Assembly (NCBI GenBank): GCA_046594885.1
Contig: JBKJRD010000088.1
Location: forward strand, 4,566-68,565
Direction of reading: 5' to 3'
DNA: 64,000 nucleotides
Origin: Methylotenera_A sp046594885
GTDB lineage: Bacteria > Pseudomonadota > Gammaproteobacteria > Burkholderiales > Methylophilaceae
This document shows, piece by piece, positions 35,962 to 44,698 of this stretch. Position 1 is the first letter of the stretch. Every line of letters begins with the position of its first letter. Both the position numbers and the translations under genes were made by a program. Under the pieces are notes generated by a model. The model saw nothing but the letters and a program-made list of their open reading frames with translations. It searched no databases and was not told the origin of the DNA.

Positions 35962-36720
35962 TTAGCCTGCTGATGCGCTTAAAACGGCTTTTTGTTTGGC
36001 CAGCAAATCACTGATGCCACTTGTTGCTAAATCTAACATTGCGCTCATGGTTTCGCGCGCAAACGGCTCGCCTTCAGCCGTGCCTTGAATCTCAACAAAG
36101 CCACCATCTGCGGTCATCACCACATTCATATCAGTGTCGCAATCTGAGTCTTCAATATAGTCTAAATCTAACACTGGCGCGCCTTTGTATACGCCAACTG
36201 AAATGGCGGCAACGGCTTGTTTGAGTGGATTTTCAGCGATTTTGCCTGATTTTAACAAGCTAGAAATCGCATCATGCAAGGCAACATAAGCACCCGTAAT
36301 GCTGGCAGTGCGCGTGCCGCCATCGGCTTGAATCACATCGCAATCAATATGTACACTGCGCTCGCCCAGTTTTTCAAGGTCAATAATGGCGCGCAAGCTA
36401 CGGCCAATTAAGCGTTGAATTTCTTGGGTACGGCCAGATTGTTTGCCCTTGGCGGCTTCTCTATCCATGCGGCTGCCAGTTGAACGTGGCAACATGCCAT
36501 ATTCTGCAGTCACCCAGCCTTGATTTTTGCCTTTTAAAAAGCCGGGCACTTTTTCCTCAACACTGGCTGTGCAAAGCACGTGCGTATCACCAAACTTAAC
36601 CAAAACAGAACCTTCGGCATGCTTGGTATAGTGGCGGATAATTTCTACTGGCCGCAGTTGATTGGTTGCGCGTTGGCTAGGGCGGGCATTCACTTGTAAA
36701 ATAGGGGTTTGCATAGTCAT
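35962..36720 (-). CDS. rph: Ribonuclease PH
   Basis: About 252 residues from ATG at 36720; an ATG at 36744 is also in frame. The RNase PH blocks EGSVLVKFGDTHVLCTASVEE, GWVTAEYGMLPRSTGSRMDREA and CDVIQADGGTRTASI are present. It is a phosphorolytic 3'-5' exonuclease that trims tRNA precursors. It forms a pair with rdgB. Confidence 0.95.
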   Translation of the reverse strand: MTMQTPILQVNARPSQRATNQLRPVEIIRHYTKHAEGSVLVKFGDTHVLCTASVEEKVPGFLKGKNQGWVTAEYGMLPRSTGSRMDREAAKGKQSGRTQEIQRLIGRSLRAIIDLEKLGERSVHIDCDVIQADGGTRTASITGAYVALHDAISSLLKSGKIAENPLKQAVAAISVGVYKGAPVLDLDYIEDSDCDTDMNVVMTADGGFVEIQGTAEGEPFARETMSAMLDLATSGISDLLAKQKAVLSASAG

Positions 36721-36829
36721 AAGTATTTCGTTTGTATTAAACACTTATTATAAGCGATGCGTTATTGAGATACCTTTTAAACTTATCCAGTTAAGGTTAA
36801 TGTTGCCAAGACTTAACCATAAAATACAG

Positions 36830-37759
36830 CTAAATTCTGGGTTTTTGCTGCGTTTTGTTTAATGCATGTTGAATTTCATTAATGGTATTTTCAATATCAT
36901 CATCCGATAAATCGTTTAAATCCATGCTTTCATGATTATGTTGTTGCATAGTATTCATTATGGTGGTGGTTTCACCCAGCGGCATTAATTGTGTTGAAAC
37001 CGCATCGCTACTTTGCTGCCTATCACCCCATTGCAAGCCAATTGCGCTCATGTTATCGCCACGTTCGTCACTGGCAAATTCGGCGCTATCCATCAATTTA
37101 TTGGTAGCGTCGGCAATCACAATATTGTGCTGAATAATCTCTTTGATTTGTTGGTCGTTCAATACGCCCCACACGCCATCTGTGCATAATAAGATGGTAT
37201 CGCCTTCAAGCAATTCAAAACGATCCGACAAATCAATCTGCGGCGGTGTTTCGCCACCCAGGCAATTATAAATTTTGTTTTTGTAAGGATGCGTCGCCAT
37301 TTCTTCTTTGCTAATCATGCCTTTTTTGTACAAGGATTGCACCACAGAATGGTCTTCGGTACGAAATAGCAAATGCCCATCGCGGAAGTGGTATAGCCGA
37401 GAATCGCCCACATGCGCGCAATATAAAAAGCCACGTTGAATAATGGCTACCACAATCGTGGTGCGTGGCGATTCGATTAGCTCATCTCTTTGCGTCACGT
37501 TATCAATCATGTCGTGCACTTGCTGAATATGATCGATTAAAAATTTAGCAGGACTACTTAAAAAAGGCACCGCTAAACGCTGAAAGGCCTCGGTAAGGGT
37601 TTTTACTGCTAAATGCGCAGCAATTTCCCCGTTGCGGTGTCCGCCCATACCATCGGCCAGCACTAATAACAAGGCATCTTTGCTGTAAGAATATGCCAAG
37701 CGGTCCTGATTATAATTTCTAGGGCCTTGGCGACTATTTTGGTAGATAGAAAATTTCAT
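36830..37759 (-). CDS. PP2C-type Ser/Thr protein phosphatase
   Basis: 309 residues with metal-binding Asp in LVLADGMGGHRNGE, CAHVGDSRLYHFRDG, LLCTDGVWG and DNMSAIGLQW, followed by a ~50-residue Met/Thr/Asp-rich tail. It removes phosphate from Ser/Thr residues. It lies 55 bp downstream of a Ser/Thr kinase, forming a kinase-phosphatase pair. Confidence 0.92.
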   Translation of the reverse strand: MKFSIYQNSRQGPRNYNQDRLAYSYSKDALLLVLADGMGGHRNGEIAAHLAVKTLTEAFQRLAVPFLSSPAKFLIDHIQQVHDMIDNVTQRDELIESPRTTIVVAIIQRGFLYCAHVGDSRLYHFRDGHLLFRTEDHSVVQSLYKKGMISKEEMATHPYKNKIYNCLGGETPPQIDLSDRFELLEGDTILLCTDGVWGVLNDQQIKEIIQHNIVIADATNKLMDSAEFASDERGDNMSAIGLQWGDRQQSSDAVSTQLMPLGETTTIMNTMQQHNHESMDLNDLSDDDIENTINEIQHALNKTQQKPRI

Positions 37760-37814
37760 GTCGGCTTAAACAGGTTTTTTAATGTTTTTATTGAGTGAAT
37801 GCGTCATTTGTATC

Positions 37815-38756
37815 TTAAAGCGGTTTGTTGAGAGCGTCTTTAATTTTTTTCGCAAAACTGGGTTTTTTTACCTCAATTGGGGGAACAATCTCAAATAAAG
37901 TTTTTTGCAGTGAAAATACGCTTTGTGGGCGTTCTAGATAATTTAGATTCAGACAGTTATCAATAATTTGCAATAACTCTTGCGTGTAAATGCCTTTGCC
38001 CACCTTGGTGGCAGGCGCTAAAAAGTCTTTTTTAGTGCGCTGATTTGCAGCCATTGGCGCAGACCTTGCTAAACAAGAGTACATGCTGGCGCCCACGCTG
38101 TAAATATCGCTCCACGGGCCCAGTTGCTTACGTTCAAAATATTGCTCTGGTGGTGCAAAACCTGGCGTGTAACTCGGTGATAACTTAGATTGCGTTTGTG
38201 TCAGTGTTTGCCGTGCCGAACCAAAATCCAGCAATACGGGTGAGCCATCTAATCGGATATAAATATTAGCGGGCTTAATATCTAAATGCAGTAATTTTTG
38301 CGCATGTACTTCGCGCAGGCCATTTAGCAGCTCGCCAAAAACACGACGCACAAATCGTTCGTTAACTGGCTCTGGTTGTGACAGAATAAAATCTTGTAAG
38401 GATTTGCCGCGCTCATATTGCATCACCATATACACAGTGTTGTTTTCTCTGAAGAAATTGACCACGCGCACAATGTTTTTGTGGTCAATTTTGGCCAGCG
38501 CTAAGCCTTCTTCAAAAAAACATTTTAGGCCATGTTTAAAAGTGGCGGCATCATCATCGCTGTCCAAAAGTACGGTCGCGCCGTCTTCACGTAAGGCTAA
38601 ACCCGTGGGCATATATTCTTTAATCGCCACGATATTTTTATTCATATCTTGCGCCAGATACACAAAACTAAACCCACCCGTGCTTAATACGCGCGTGATG
38701 ATGTAATCTTGCAGAATATAGCCGATAGGCAGCGATTGGTTTTTAAGGGTAGCCAT
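37815..38756 (-). CDS. Hanks-type Ser/Thr protein kinase
   Basis: 313 residues: LSTGGFSFVYLAQD (glycine loop), AIKEYM (lysine), catalytic loop LHLDIKPANI and DFGSARQT, then APPEQY. The Arg of HRD is Leu, a non-RD form, but the catalytic Asp and Lys are kept. There is no membrane helix or sensor domain. Together with the PP2C gene it makes a reversible phosphorylation switch of unknown targets. Confidence 0.92.
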   Translation of the reverse strand: MATLKNQSLPIGYILQDYIITRVLSTGGFSFVYLAQDMNKNIVAIKEYMPTGLALREDGATVLLDSDDDAATFKHGLKCFFEEGLALAKIDHKNIVRVVNFFRENNTVYMVMQYERGKSLQDFILSQPEPVNERFVRRVFGELLNGLREVHAQKLLHLDIKPANIYIRLDGSPVLLDFGSARQTLTQTQSKLSPSYTPGFAPPEQYFERKQLGPWSDIYSVGASMYSCLARSAPMAANQRTKKDFLAPATKVGKGIYTQELLQIIDNCLNLNYLERPQSVFSLQKTLFEIVPPIEVKKPSFAKKIKDALNKPL

Positions 38757-38925
38757 CTAGTTAAGTAGCGCGTCTAATATGGGTGCAATATACCTAGTTA
38801 TGAGGATTATAAATTAAATCATCAATTTAATTAATTTACGTATTCTCGCATAAAAATCATGTTAAATCATAGGGGTTTGATACAATTGTCATAAATTACT
38901 TTAACTGTATATGGAATTTGCAATC

Positions 38926-39792
38926 ATGATATTCAGCATGACAGGCTATGCGTCGCAAGAAACCAACACCAAACAAGGTATTTTGCTGATTGAATGCCGC
39001 TCGGTTAATCACCGTTATTTAGAGCTGCAACTCAAGTTAGATGACAACTTGCGCGCATTTGAGGCCACTGCGCGCGAAATGATTCAGGCTAAATTAGGTC
39101 GCGGCAAAGTAGATATTCGCATGAGTATGATGCGTGAAACGGGCGTAAATAGTGTGCCGCAGCTTAACCATAGCGTTTTACAACAAATTGCAGAAAGCGC
39201 AAAAACTGCAGCACAATATTTTCCGCATACGCAGCCTGTGAATATGCTGGATATTTTACGTATGCCAGGCGTGATGATGTCTGAAGCGCTAGATGGTGAT
39301 GCGCTGGAGGCGGATATCAAGCAAGTGTTAACGCAAGTTTTGCAGCATTTAATTGACGCACGTGCGCGCGAAGGCGAAAAATTAAAAGCGGTTATTTTGC
39401 ATAGATTGCAGCAAATTGAGCAGCATGTGATTAGAGTAAAGCCGATGATGCCCAATTTAATTGCGCAATATCAAGCAAAATTAAGTGTTAAGTTGCACGA
39501 AGCCACCAACAGCCATGACGATGATCGGATTCGCCAAGAAATGGTGCTTTACGCGCAACGTATTGATGTAGATGAAGAATTGTCGCGACTGGATTCGCAT
39601 ATCGCTGAGGTGAAACGTATTTTGCAGGTGGGTGGCGCGGTGGGTAAACGCTTGGATTTTTTGATGCAAGAAATGAATCGCGAAGCCAATACGCTGGGCT
39701 CGAAATCGGTAGCGGTAGAAACCAGTCAGATTTCGATGGAATTAAAAGTGCTGATTGAGCAAATGCGCGAGCAGATACAAAATATTGAGTAA
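38926..39792 (+). CDS. yicC: YicC-family endoribonuclease-like protein
   Basis: About 288 residues from ATG at 38926 (MIFSMTGYASQE); an ATG 15 bp earlier lacks a ribosome binding site. It has the YicC N-terminal domain (SVNHRYLELQLKL) and the DUF1732 C-terminal domain (GKRLDFLMQEMNREANTLGSKS). YicC proteins are stress-linked RNases that in relatives lie next to gmk. Here gmk is about 5.6 kb away, displaced by the ATP-grasp/Anbu cluster. Two copies of the dispersed motif lie inside and just after it. Confidence 0.92.
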   Translation: MIFSMTGYASQETNTKQGILLIECRSVNHRYLELQLKLDDNLRAFEATAREMIQAKLGRGKVDIRMSMMRETGVNSVPQLNHSVLQQIAESAKTAAQYFPHTQPVNMLDILRMPGVMMSEALDGDALEADIKQVLTQVLQHLIDARAREGEKLKAVILHRLQQIEQHVIRVKPMMPNLIAQYQAKLSVKLHEATNSHDDDRIRQEMVLYAQRIDVDEELSRLDSHIAEVKRILQVGGAVGKRLDFLMQEMNREANTLGSKSVAVETSQISMELKVLIEQMREQIQNIE

Positions 39793-39863
39793 TTTTAAGG
39801 GTTAAGTCGCTGCAAACTGGCATGCACTAAACTGTAGCACGCTGTTTTAAAACCATTTTTAAG

Positions 39864-39880
39864 CGCACTTATTATGTGCA
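39864..39880 (+). promoter_or_regulatory. NtrC-like dyad upstream of the sigma-54 promoter
   Basis: CGCACTTATTATGTGCA contains GCAC-N7-GTGC, the half-site arrangement of NtrC enhancers (TGCAC...GTGCA). Its centre is about 94 bp upstream of the transcription start predicted from the sigma-54 promoter, within the usual enhancer range. Confidence 0.45.
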
Positions 39881-39899
39881 TAATTAGTCATCCATAAAA

Positions 39900-39938
39900 A
39901 TAATTATTGTAACTAACTGTTTTTAATACAATAATTAT
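39900..39938. promoter_or_regulatory. 12-bp perfect inverted repeat, possible operator
   Basis: ATAATTATTGTA (39900-39911) and TACAATAATTAT (39927-39938) are exact complements 15 bp apart, ending two bases before the -24 element. The position suits a repressor or an architectural protein bending the DNA between enhancer and promoter. Confidence 0.5.
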
Positions 39939-39939
39939 C

Positions 39940-39955
39940 TGGCATACGCCTTGCA
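39940..39955 (+). promoter_or_regulatory. Sigma-54 (-24/-12) promoter of the ATP-grasp/Anbu cluster
   Basis: TGGCATACGCCTTGCA matches the consensus TGGCAYRNNNNTTGCW at every defined position, with the required ten bases between the GG and GC dinucleotides. The predicted start of transcription is near 39966, leaving a leader of about 20 nt before the ATG at 39987. A weaker sigma-70 -10 (TATACT, 39964-39969) overlaps the start region. Confidence 0.65.
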
Positions 39956-39986
39956 TAAGTCTTTATACTATTTAAAGAACTGAACC

Positions 39987-41546
39987 ATGCAAAAATCCGC
40001 AAAAATGTTTTTTGATGAAATGCTAGTCGATGTTAACAAGCTAGACGATCAGAAAGTGCGCCATATTTATGCGGCTTATCACGATTGGCTAAAAGATATT
40101 CCGCACCATCAATTGCATAGTAAACGTCAAGAAGCGGCGTTATTATTTCGCCGCGTGGGCATCACGTTTAACGTGTATGGTGAACAAGATGGCGCAGAGC
40201 GGCTGATTCCGTTTGATGTGATTCCGCGGCTGATTTCAGCAGCCGAATGGTCAAAACTCTCCGCTGGCACTATTCAGCGTGTACGTGCTTTAAATATGTT
40301 TTTGCACGATATTTATCATAGCCAAGAAATCATTAAGGCGGGTATTGTGCCGACCAGCATTTTGGCCAATAGCCAATATCGGCCAGAGATGTTTGGTGTG
40401 GATGTGCCGAACCAAATATACGCGCATATTGCCGGGATTGATTTGGTGCGCACTTCGGAATCGCAGTTTTATGTATTGGAAGATAACTTGCGTACGCCAT
40501 CAGGTGTGTCGTATATGTTAGAAGATCGCAAAATGATGATGCGCTTATTTCCAGAATTATTCCGTCGCTATCACATCGCACCAGTCGACCATTATCCGCA
40601 AGTATTACTGCAAAATTTACGTGCGGTTGCGCAGTCTGGCATTCATGATCCAACCGTGGTTTTACTTTCGCCTGGCGCTTACAACAGCGCTTATTTTGAA
40701 CATGCATTTATCGCCCAGCAAATGGGTATAGAACTGGTAGAAGGCCATGATTTATTTGTGCGTAATAATGCGGTGTATATGCGCACCACGCAAGGCCCGC
40801 AACGTGTCGACGTGATTTACAGACGCATTGACGACGATTACATAGACCCGCTGGTTTTTAACCCAGATTCGATGCTAGGCGTGCCGGGTTTGTTGTCGGT
40901 GTATCGAAATGGTGGCGTGACCTTGGCAAATGCAGTGGGCACGGGTGTGGCGGATGATAAAGCGACCTACATATATGTGCCAGAAATGATTAAATTTTAT
41001 CTGGGCGAGGCGCCGTTGCTAGAAAACGTGCCGACTTACGAATTAAGCAAAGCAGATGATTTGCAATATGTATTGGAACATTTGCATGAGTTAGTCGTAA
41101 AAGAAGTGCAAGGTTCTGGCGGCTACGGCATGTTGGTTGGGCCAGCGGCGACAAAAAAAGAAATTGAAGAATTCAGGCTGCGCATACTATCTAAACCGGC
41201 AAACTATATTGCGCAACCTACACTAGCGCTTTCAACTTGTCCAACATTGGTCGAGGCCGGAATCGCGCCGCGCCATGTGGATTTACGGCCATTTGTTTTG
41301 TCGGGCAAAACAGTGACTTTAGTGCCAGGCGCGCTATGCCGCGTTGCGCTAAAAGCAGGTTCGTTAGTGGTGAATTCATCACAAGGTGGCGGTACCAAAG
41401 ATACTTGGGTGTTAGAAAGTGATGTGCTGGAAACGAAAGACTTAACACCTAAAAATGCCCAAAAAAAAGCAACGCAAGATGTTAGCGAAAAGGAACTTAA
41501 CACGCAAAAACAGCTAAAAAATAATAAGGCCCAATCGTTATGTTAA
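39987..41546 (+). CDS. Circularly permuted ATP-grasp ligase (type 2)
   Basis: 519 residues. The family core spans about 20-475: LNMFLHDIYHSQEIIKAG, DLVRTSESQFYVLEDNLRTPSGVSY, VDVIYRRIDDDYIDP and VVKEVQGSGGYGMLVGP. These ligases are thought to join amino acids or peptides with ATP. The C-terminal ~45 residues are Lys/Gln-rich and disordered and contain the dispersed GTTAAGT motif in antisense. It is the first gene of the cluster, followed by an alpha-E protein whose ATG overlaps its end by seven bases. Confidence 0.9.
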   Translation: MQKSAKMFFDEMLVDVNKLDDQKVRHIYAAYHDWLKDIPHHQLHSKRQEAALLFRRVGITFNVYGEQDGAERLIPFDVIPRLISAAEWSKLSAGTIQRVRALNMFLHDIYHSQEIIKAGIVPTSILANSQYRPEMFGVDVPNQIYAHIAGIDLVRTSESQFYVLEDNLRTPSGVSYMLEDRKMMMRLFPELFRRYHIAPVDHYPQVLLQNLRAVAQSGIHDPTVVLLSPGAYNSAYFEHAFIAQQMGIELVEGHDLFVRNNAVYMRTTQGPQRVDVIYRRIDDDYIDPLVFNPDSMLGVPGLLSVYRNGGVTLANAVGTGVADDKATYIYVPEMIKFYLGEAPLLENVPTYELSKADDLQYVLEHLHELVVKEVQGSGGYGMLVGPAATKKEIEEFRLRILSKPANYIAQPTLALSTCPTLVEAGIAPRHVDLRPFVLSGKTVTLVPGALCRVALKAGSLVVNSSQGGGTKDTWVLESDVLETKDLTPKNAQKKATQDVSEKELNTQKQLKNNKAQSLC

Positions 41547-42487
41547 GTCGAACCGCTGATCATTTATATTGGATGGCACGTTACATTGAGCGCGCAGAGA
41601 ATATGGCGCGTGTGCTAGAAGTGACTTATAGCATGTCTTTGGTGCCCAATGCAGCAGAAAGTGAAGCAGCGCTTTGGCTGCCTGCCTTAGAAATTTCGGG
41701 CAATGTAGATGATTATGAAAGCGAATATGGTGCTGTCAATGCGGTTAATGTGATTCATTATTTGGCCATGGATGCGGATAATCCATCCAGCATTTACAAC
41801 GCTTTGCGCAATGCGCGCGAAAATGCGCGCGCGGTGCGCGTGGCCATGACTTCAGAAACTTGGGAAAATATTAACGCTTTATGGATTGAATTTGAACAGT
41901 TTAACGGACAGGATTTATCCAAGAACGGTTTAGGTGAATTTTGCGATTGGGTTAAAGCGCGCTCACACTTATTTAGAGGCGTGTGCTTTGGCACCATGTT
42001 GCGCGATGACGCATTTCGGTTTGTGCGTTTAGGCACATTTATAGAACGTGCCGATAATACAGCGCGCTTATTGGATGTGAAATATCACCTGTTATTGCCT
42101 GAAGATGAAGAAATCGGCGGCGCGGTAGATTATTATGAATGGAGTGCGGTTTTGCGCTCAGTGTCGGCTTTTCAGGCCTATCAAAAAATATTCAGCGACA
42201 CCATTGTGCCTTGGCGCGTGGCCGAATTATTAGTATTAAGACGTGATATGCCGCGCTCGCTGCATGCTTGCTTAGATGAAATTAGCCCGATATTAGAGCA
42301 ACTTTCTGGCAACCGACATACCGAGTGTAGAAGGCTGGCGGGAGAACTCCACGCCAGATTGCGCTATGGCAAAATGCAAGATATTTTCCAGCTTGGCTTA
42401 CATGAATTTTTAAGCGATTTTATTGACGCTAACAATTTATTAGGTGCAGAGATTCAACGTGCATTTTTAAGTATTAATGCCAGTTAA
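41540..42487 (+). CDS. Alpha-E domain protein
   Basis: 315 residues, all helical, beginning MLSRTADHLYWMARYIERAENMARVLEVTY, the hallmark of the alpha-E (DUF403) family. RLGTFIERADNTARLLDVKYHLL is a second related segment. The family always accompanies circularly permuted ATP-grasp ligases and transglutaminase-like enzymes, probably as a scaffold or partner in peptide formation. It overlaps the ligase gene and is 34 bp before the transglutaminase gene. Confidence 0.9.
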   Translation: MLSRTADHLYWMARYIERAENMARVLEVTYSMSLVPNAAESEAALWLPALEISGNVDDYESEYGAVNAVNVIHYLAMDADNPSSIYNALRNARENARAVRVAMTSETWENINALWIEFEQFNGQDLSKNGLGEFCDWVKARSHLFRGVCFGTMLRDDAFRFVRLGTFIERADNTARLLDVKYHLLLPEDEEIGGAVDYYEWSAVLRSVSAFQAYQKIFSDTIVPWRVAELLVLRRDMPRSLHACLDEISPILEQLSGNRHTECRRLAGELHARLRYGKMQDIFQLGLHEFLSDFIDANNLLGAEIQRAFLSINAS

Positions 42488-42521
42488 AACATCGCTTAAG
42501 CAGCTATTGAGTTAGAATAAA

Positions 42522-43379
42522 ATGATGCGTCTTACTATCGAACATCACACGCAATATGTGTACACCACGCCGGTTAATTATACGATTCAGCAACTGCGGC
42601 TTACGCCACAGAGCGGCTTTGGTCAGCACGTTAAATATTGGGATATTAAAGTGCAAGGCCAAATGCATGCATTTGAAGATGCATTTGGAAATACCACACA
42701 CACTTTAGTGGTTGACACACCGCATACCGAATTAAGTGTAACGGTGGTGGGCGAGGTAGAAACGGGCGTCAACGATTATTCGCAGTTACAACCATTGCCT
42801 CTGACCATTTATTTACGTGATACGCCATTAACGCTAGCCGATGCGGCGATTAAAGATTTTGCCCTATCATTCAAGCAAAAGCCGATTGACGACTTAATGC
42901 ATGCGCTAGTCGAAAAAGTGGGCTACATAGCAGGTGCAACTGAAGTAACGACGACTGCGATTGAGGCATTTAATTTGGCGCAAGGTGTTTGCCAAGATCA
43001 CGCACATGTGTTTATTGCCTGCTGCCGCAGCTTGGGTTATCCCGCGCGCTATGTCAGCGGCTATTTATTTACCCAAGATGGCAGTTTGATGCAGAGTCAC
43101 GCATGGGTGGATGTGTGGTTTGATAGCGCGTGGCAAAGTGTAGATGTATCCAATGCTTGTCGCGCGGGCGAAACTTATGTGCGGTTGGCTACTGGTTTAG
43201 ATTACCGCACCGCAAGCCCTGTGACGGGTATGCGTTCGGGCGGCGGTGTAGAAGGCATGGCAGCCAGTGTGGTAGTGAACCAAGCAGGTGTACCGATTCA
43301 TCAGCAACATAAAATGAATCAAACAGCGCTATTAAAACAAGCGCAATTGATTCAGCAAACCCAACATGCACAACAATAA
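42522..43379 (+). CDS. Transglutaminase-like cysteine peptidase/amidase
   Basis: 285 residues: an N-terminal beta domain (RLTIEHHTQYVYTTPVNY) and a transglutaminase core with Cys in GVCQDHAHVFIACCRSLG, His in MQSHAWVDVWF and Asp in WQSVDVSNAC. It probably cleaves or transfers amide bonds in the product of the adjacent ATP-grasp ligase. The tail after residue 255 is Gln/His-rich. Confidence 0.9.
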   Translation: MMRLTIEHHTQYVYTTPVNYTIQQLRLTPQSGFGQHVKYWDIKVQGQMHAFEDAFGNTTHTLVVDTPHTELSVTVVGEVETGVNDYSQLQPLPLTIYLRDTPLTLADAAIKDFALSFKQKPIDDLMHALVEKVGYIAGATEVTTTAIEAFNLAQGVCQDHAHVFIACCRSLGYPARYVSGYLFTQDGSLMQSHAWVDVWFDSAWQSVDVSNACRAGETYVRLATGLDYRTASPVTGMRSGGGVEGMAASVVVNQAGVPIHQQHKMNQTALLKQAQLIQQTQHAQQ

Positions 43380-43390
43380 ATCAAGTCAAT

Positions 43391-44593
43391 ATGCGCATTA
43401 ACTCATTACAATTTAGCCGTCACGGCGACAAAGAAAACTCCACATTCTTTGAGGAAAACTTAATTCGTTTGCTAGCAGAACGCGACCAGCTTGGTTTAAC
43501 CGACATGATTCACGAAATTGACGCGCTGATGATTTCGGTGGACCCAGAACATGCCACCAAATATATCGCAGAGCTGGCGTTAATGACGCCCTATCATTAT
43601 TTGGTGACACTAGAAACCGAGCAGCATTTAACGCATATTTTGCGCATTGACCTGAATTCGCCCGATATTTTGCTGCGTGAAGTAAAAGATCCAAATCTGC
43701 GTGGCATTTTCAGAAGCTTAAATGAGGTATATCCAATCGGCGCGAAAAAGCCCAATAGTCGTTACATGGGTGAAATTATCCGCGTGACCAATTTGCACAG
43801 TGTGGTCAAGCTGCAAGAACAACGCGAATTCCGCTTTTTCAATCAAGACGAAGTGCGTAAATTAGAGCTACCAGGCAATGTTGCTATCAGCAAACCTTCG
43901 CCTTATACGCATAATATTGTCGGCTATCTAGAACGCAAACCCAATGAAACAAGAGTGTATGCGCTGGGCGTAAGCATGATTAAGACAGACGTGCAAGCCG
44001 CATACCTGGAAGCAAAAACGCTACAAACCAAAATAGGCGTCACCGATTTATTGTTGCCGCTCGATCATTTAGCCACGCGGGTTTACAGCCAAAACCGTGA
44101 AGTGGCGATTTTGGAATATTTGTCACTTTCCAGCTACTATTTTTGGGGAGCGTATAACATTAAAGATCAAAATTCGTCTACCAATGTCACCAAAAGTGCG
44201 CATCCAATACCTGAATCCAAAAGCCCAGCAAAAGTGTTCACCGCCAATAACACGCCTTATTTTATTAATCACCTAGAACATTTGCCATCGCCCACCGAAA
44301 CCTTCGTACGCAATTATGGACCGCGTTTGCATCACATGGCGATTTCGGTTAAAGATGGTGAATTTGGCGGTAAAGAGAACATTGATTTTGTGGTGGATGC
44401 CATCGCTGAAAACGGTAAAGGCTTTTTGCTGGATGTGATTGGCTCGAAAGAGCAAGGCCTTAAACAAATATTTTCTAACGCGTCTGAACATTCCTCATTA
44501 ATTATTGAATATGTACAGCGTTACGGCAGTTTTGATGGCTTTTTTACCCAAGAAAATGTAGCCAAATTAACCGAAGCCGCTGGTTTTATGTAA
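43391..44593 (+). CDS. HPPD-fold (VOC) dioxygenase-like protein with novel N-terminal domain
   Basis: 400 residues. The C-terminal half (about 215-400) resembles the catalytic domain of 4-hydroxyphenylpyruvate dioxygenase. The Fe(II) triad can be placed at His226 (PLDHLATRVY), His315 (LHHMAISV) and Glu373 (LIIEYVQRYGSFDGF), followed by the family-typical final helix. The first ~200 residues match nothing recognised. True HPPD would start the catalytic half similarly but carry a different N-terminal half. It lies 11 bp after the transglutaminase gene and before Anbu, so it probably oxidises a product or precursor of that pathway. Substrate unknown. Confidence 0.6.
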   Translation: MRINSLQFSRHGDKENSTFFEENLIRLLAERDQLGLTDMIHEIDALMISVDPEHATKYIAELALMTPYHYLVTLETEQHLTHILRIDLNSPDILLREVKDPNLRGIFRSLNEVYPIGAKKPNSRYMGEIIRVTNLHSVVKLQEQREFRFFNQDEVRKLELPGNVAISKPSPYTHNIVGYLERKPNETRVYALGVSMIKTDVQAAYLEAKTLQTKIGVTDLLLPLDHLATRVYSQNREVAILEYLSLSSYYFWGAYNIKDQNSSTNVTKSAHPIPESKSPAKVFTANNTPYFINHLEHLPSPTETFVRNYGPRLHHMAISVKDGEFGGKENIDFVVDAIAENGKGFLLDVIGSKEQGLKQIFSNASEHSSLIIEYVQRYGSFDGFFTQENVAKLTEAAGFM

Positions 44594-44698
44594 AACTTAA
44601 CCCTCAAAAATCAGCAAAAAATTCACGTATTTCAGCTTCAACCATTATTCACAATGGTATGATTTGTTTTCAGCAAATTCTGTATCTTCATCCTTATC

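Noticed and set aside
39084..39823. Reverse-strand frames of 62-123 codons opposite yicC
   Set aside because: Cys/Ser-rich translations without start signals, typical of antisense shadows of a conserved gene.
39940..39969. Sigma-70 promoter TGGCAT-N18-TATACT for the ATP-grasp cluster
   Set aside because: The -35 is poor and the spacing long, whereas the same DNA is a complete sigma-54 match; kept only as a possible secondary start.
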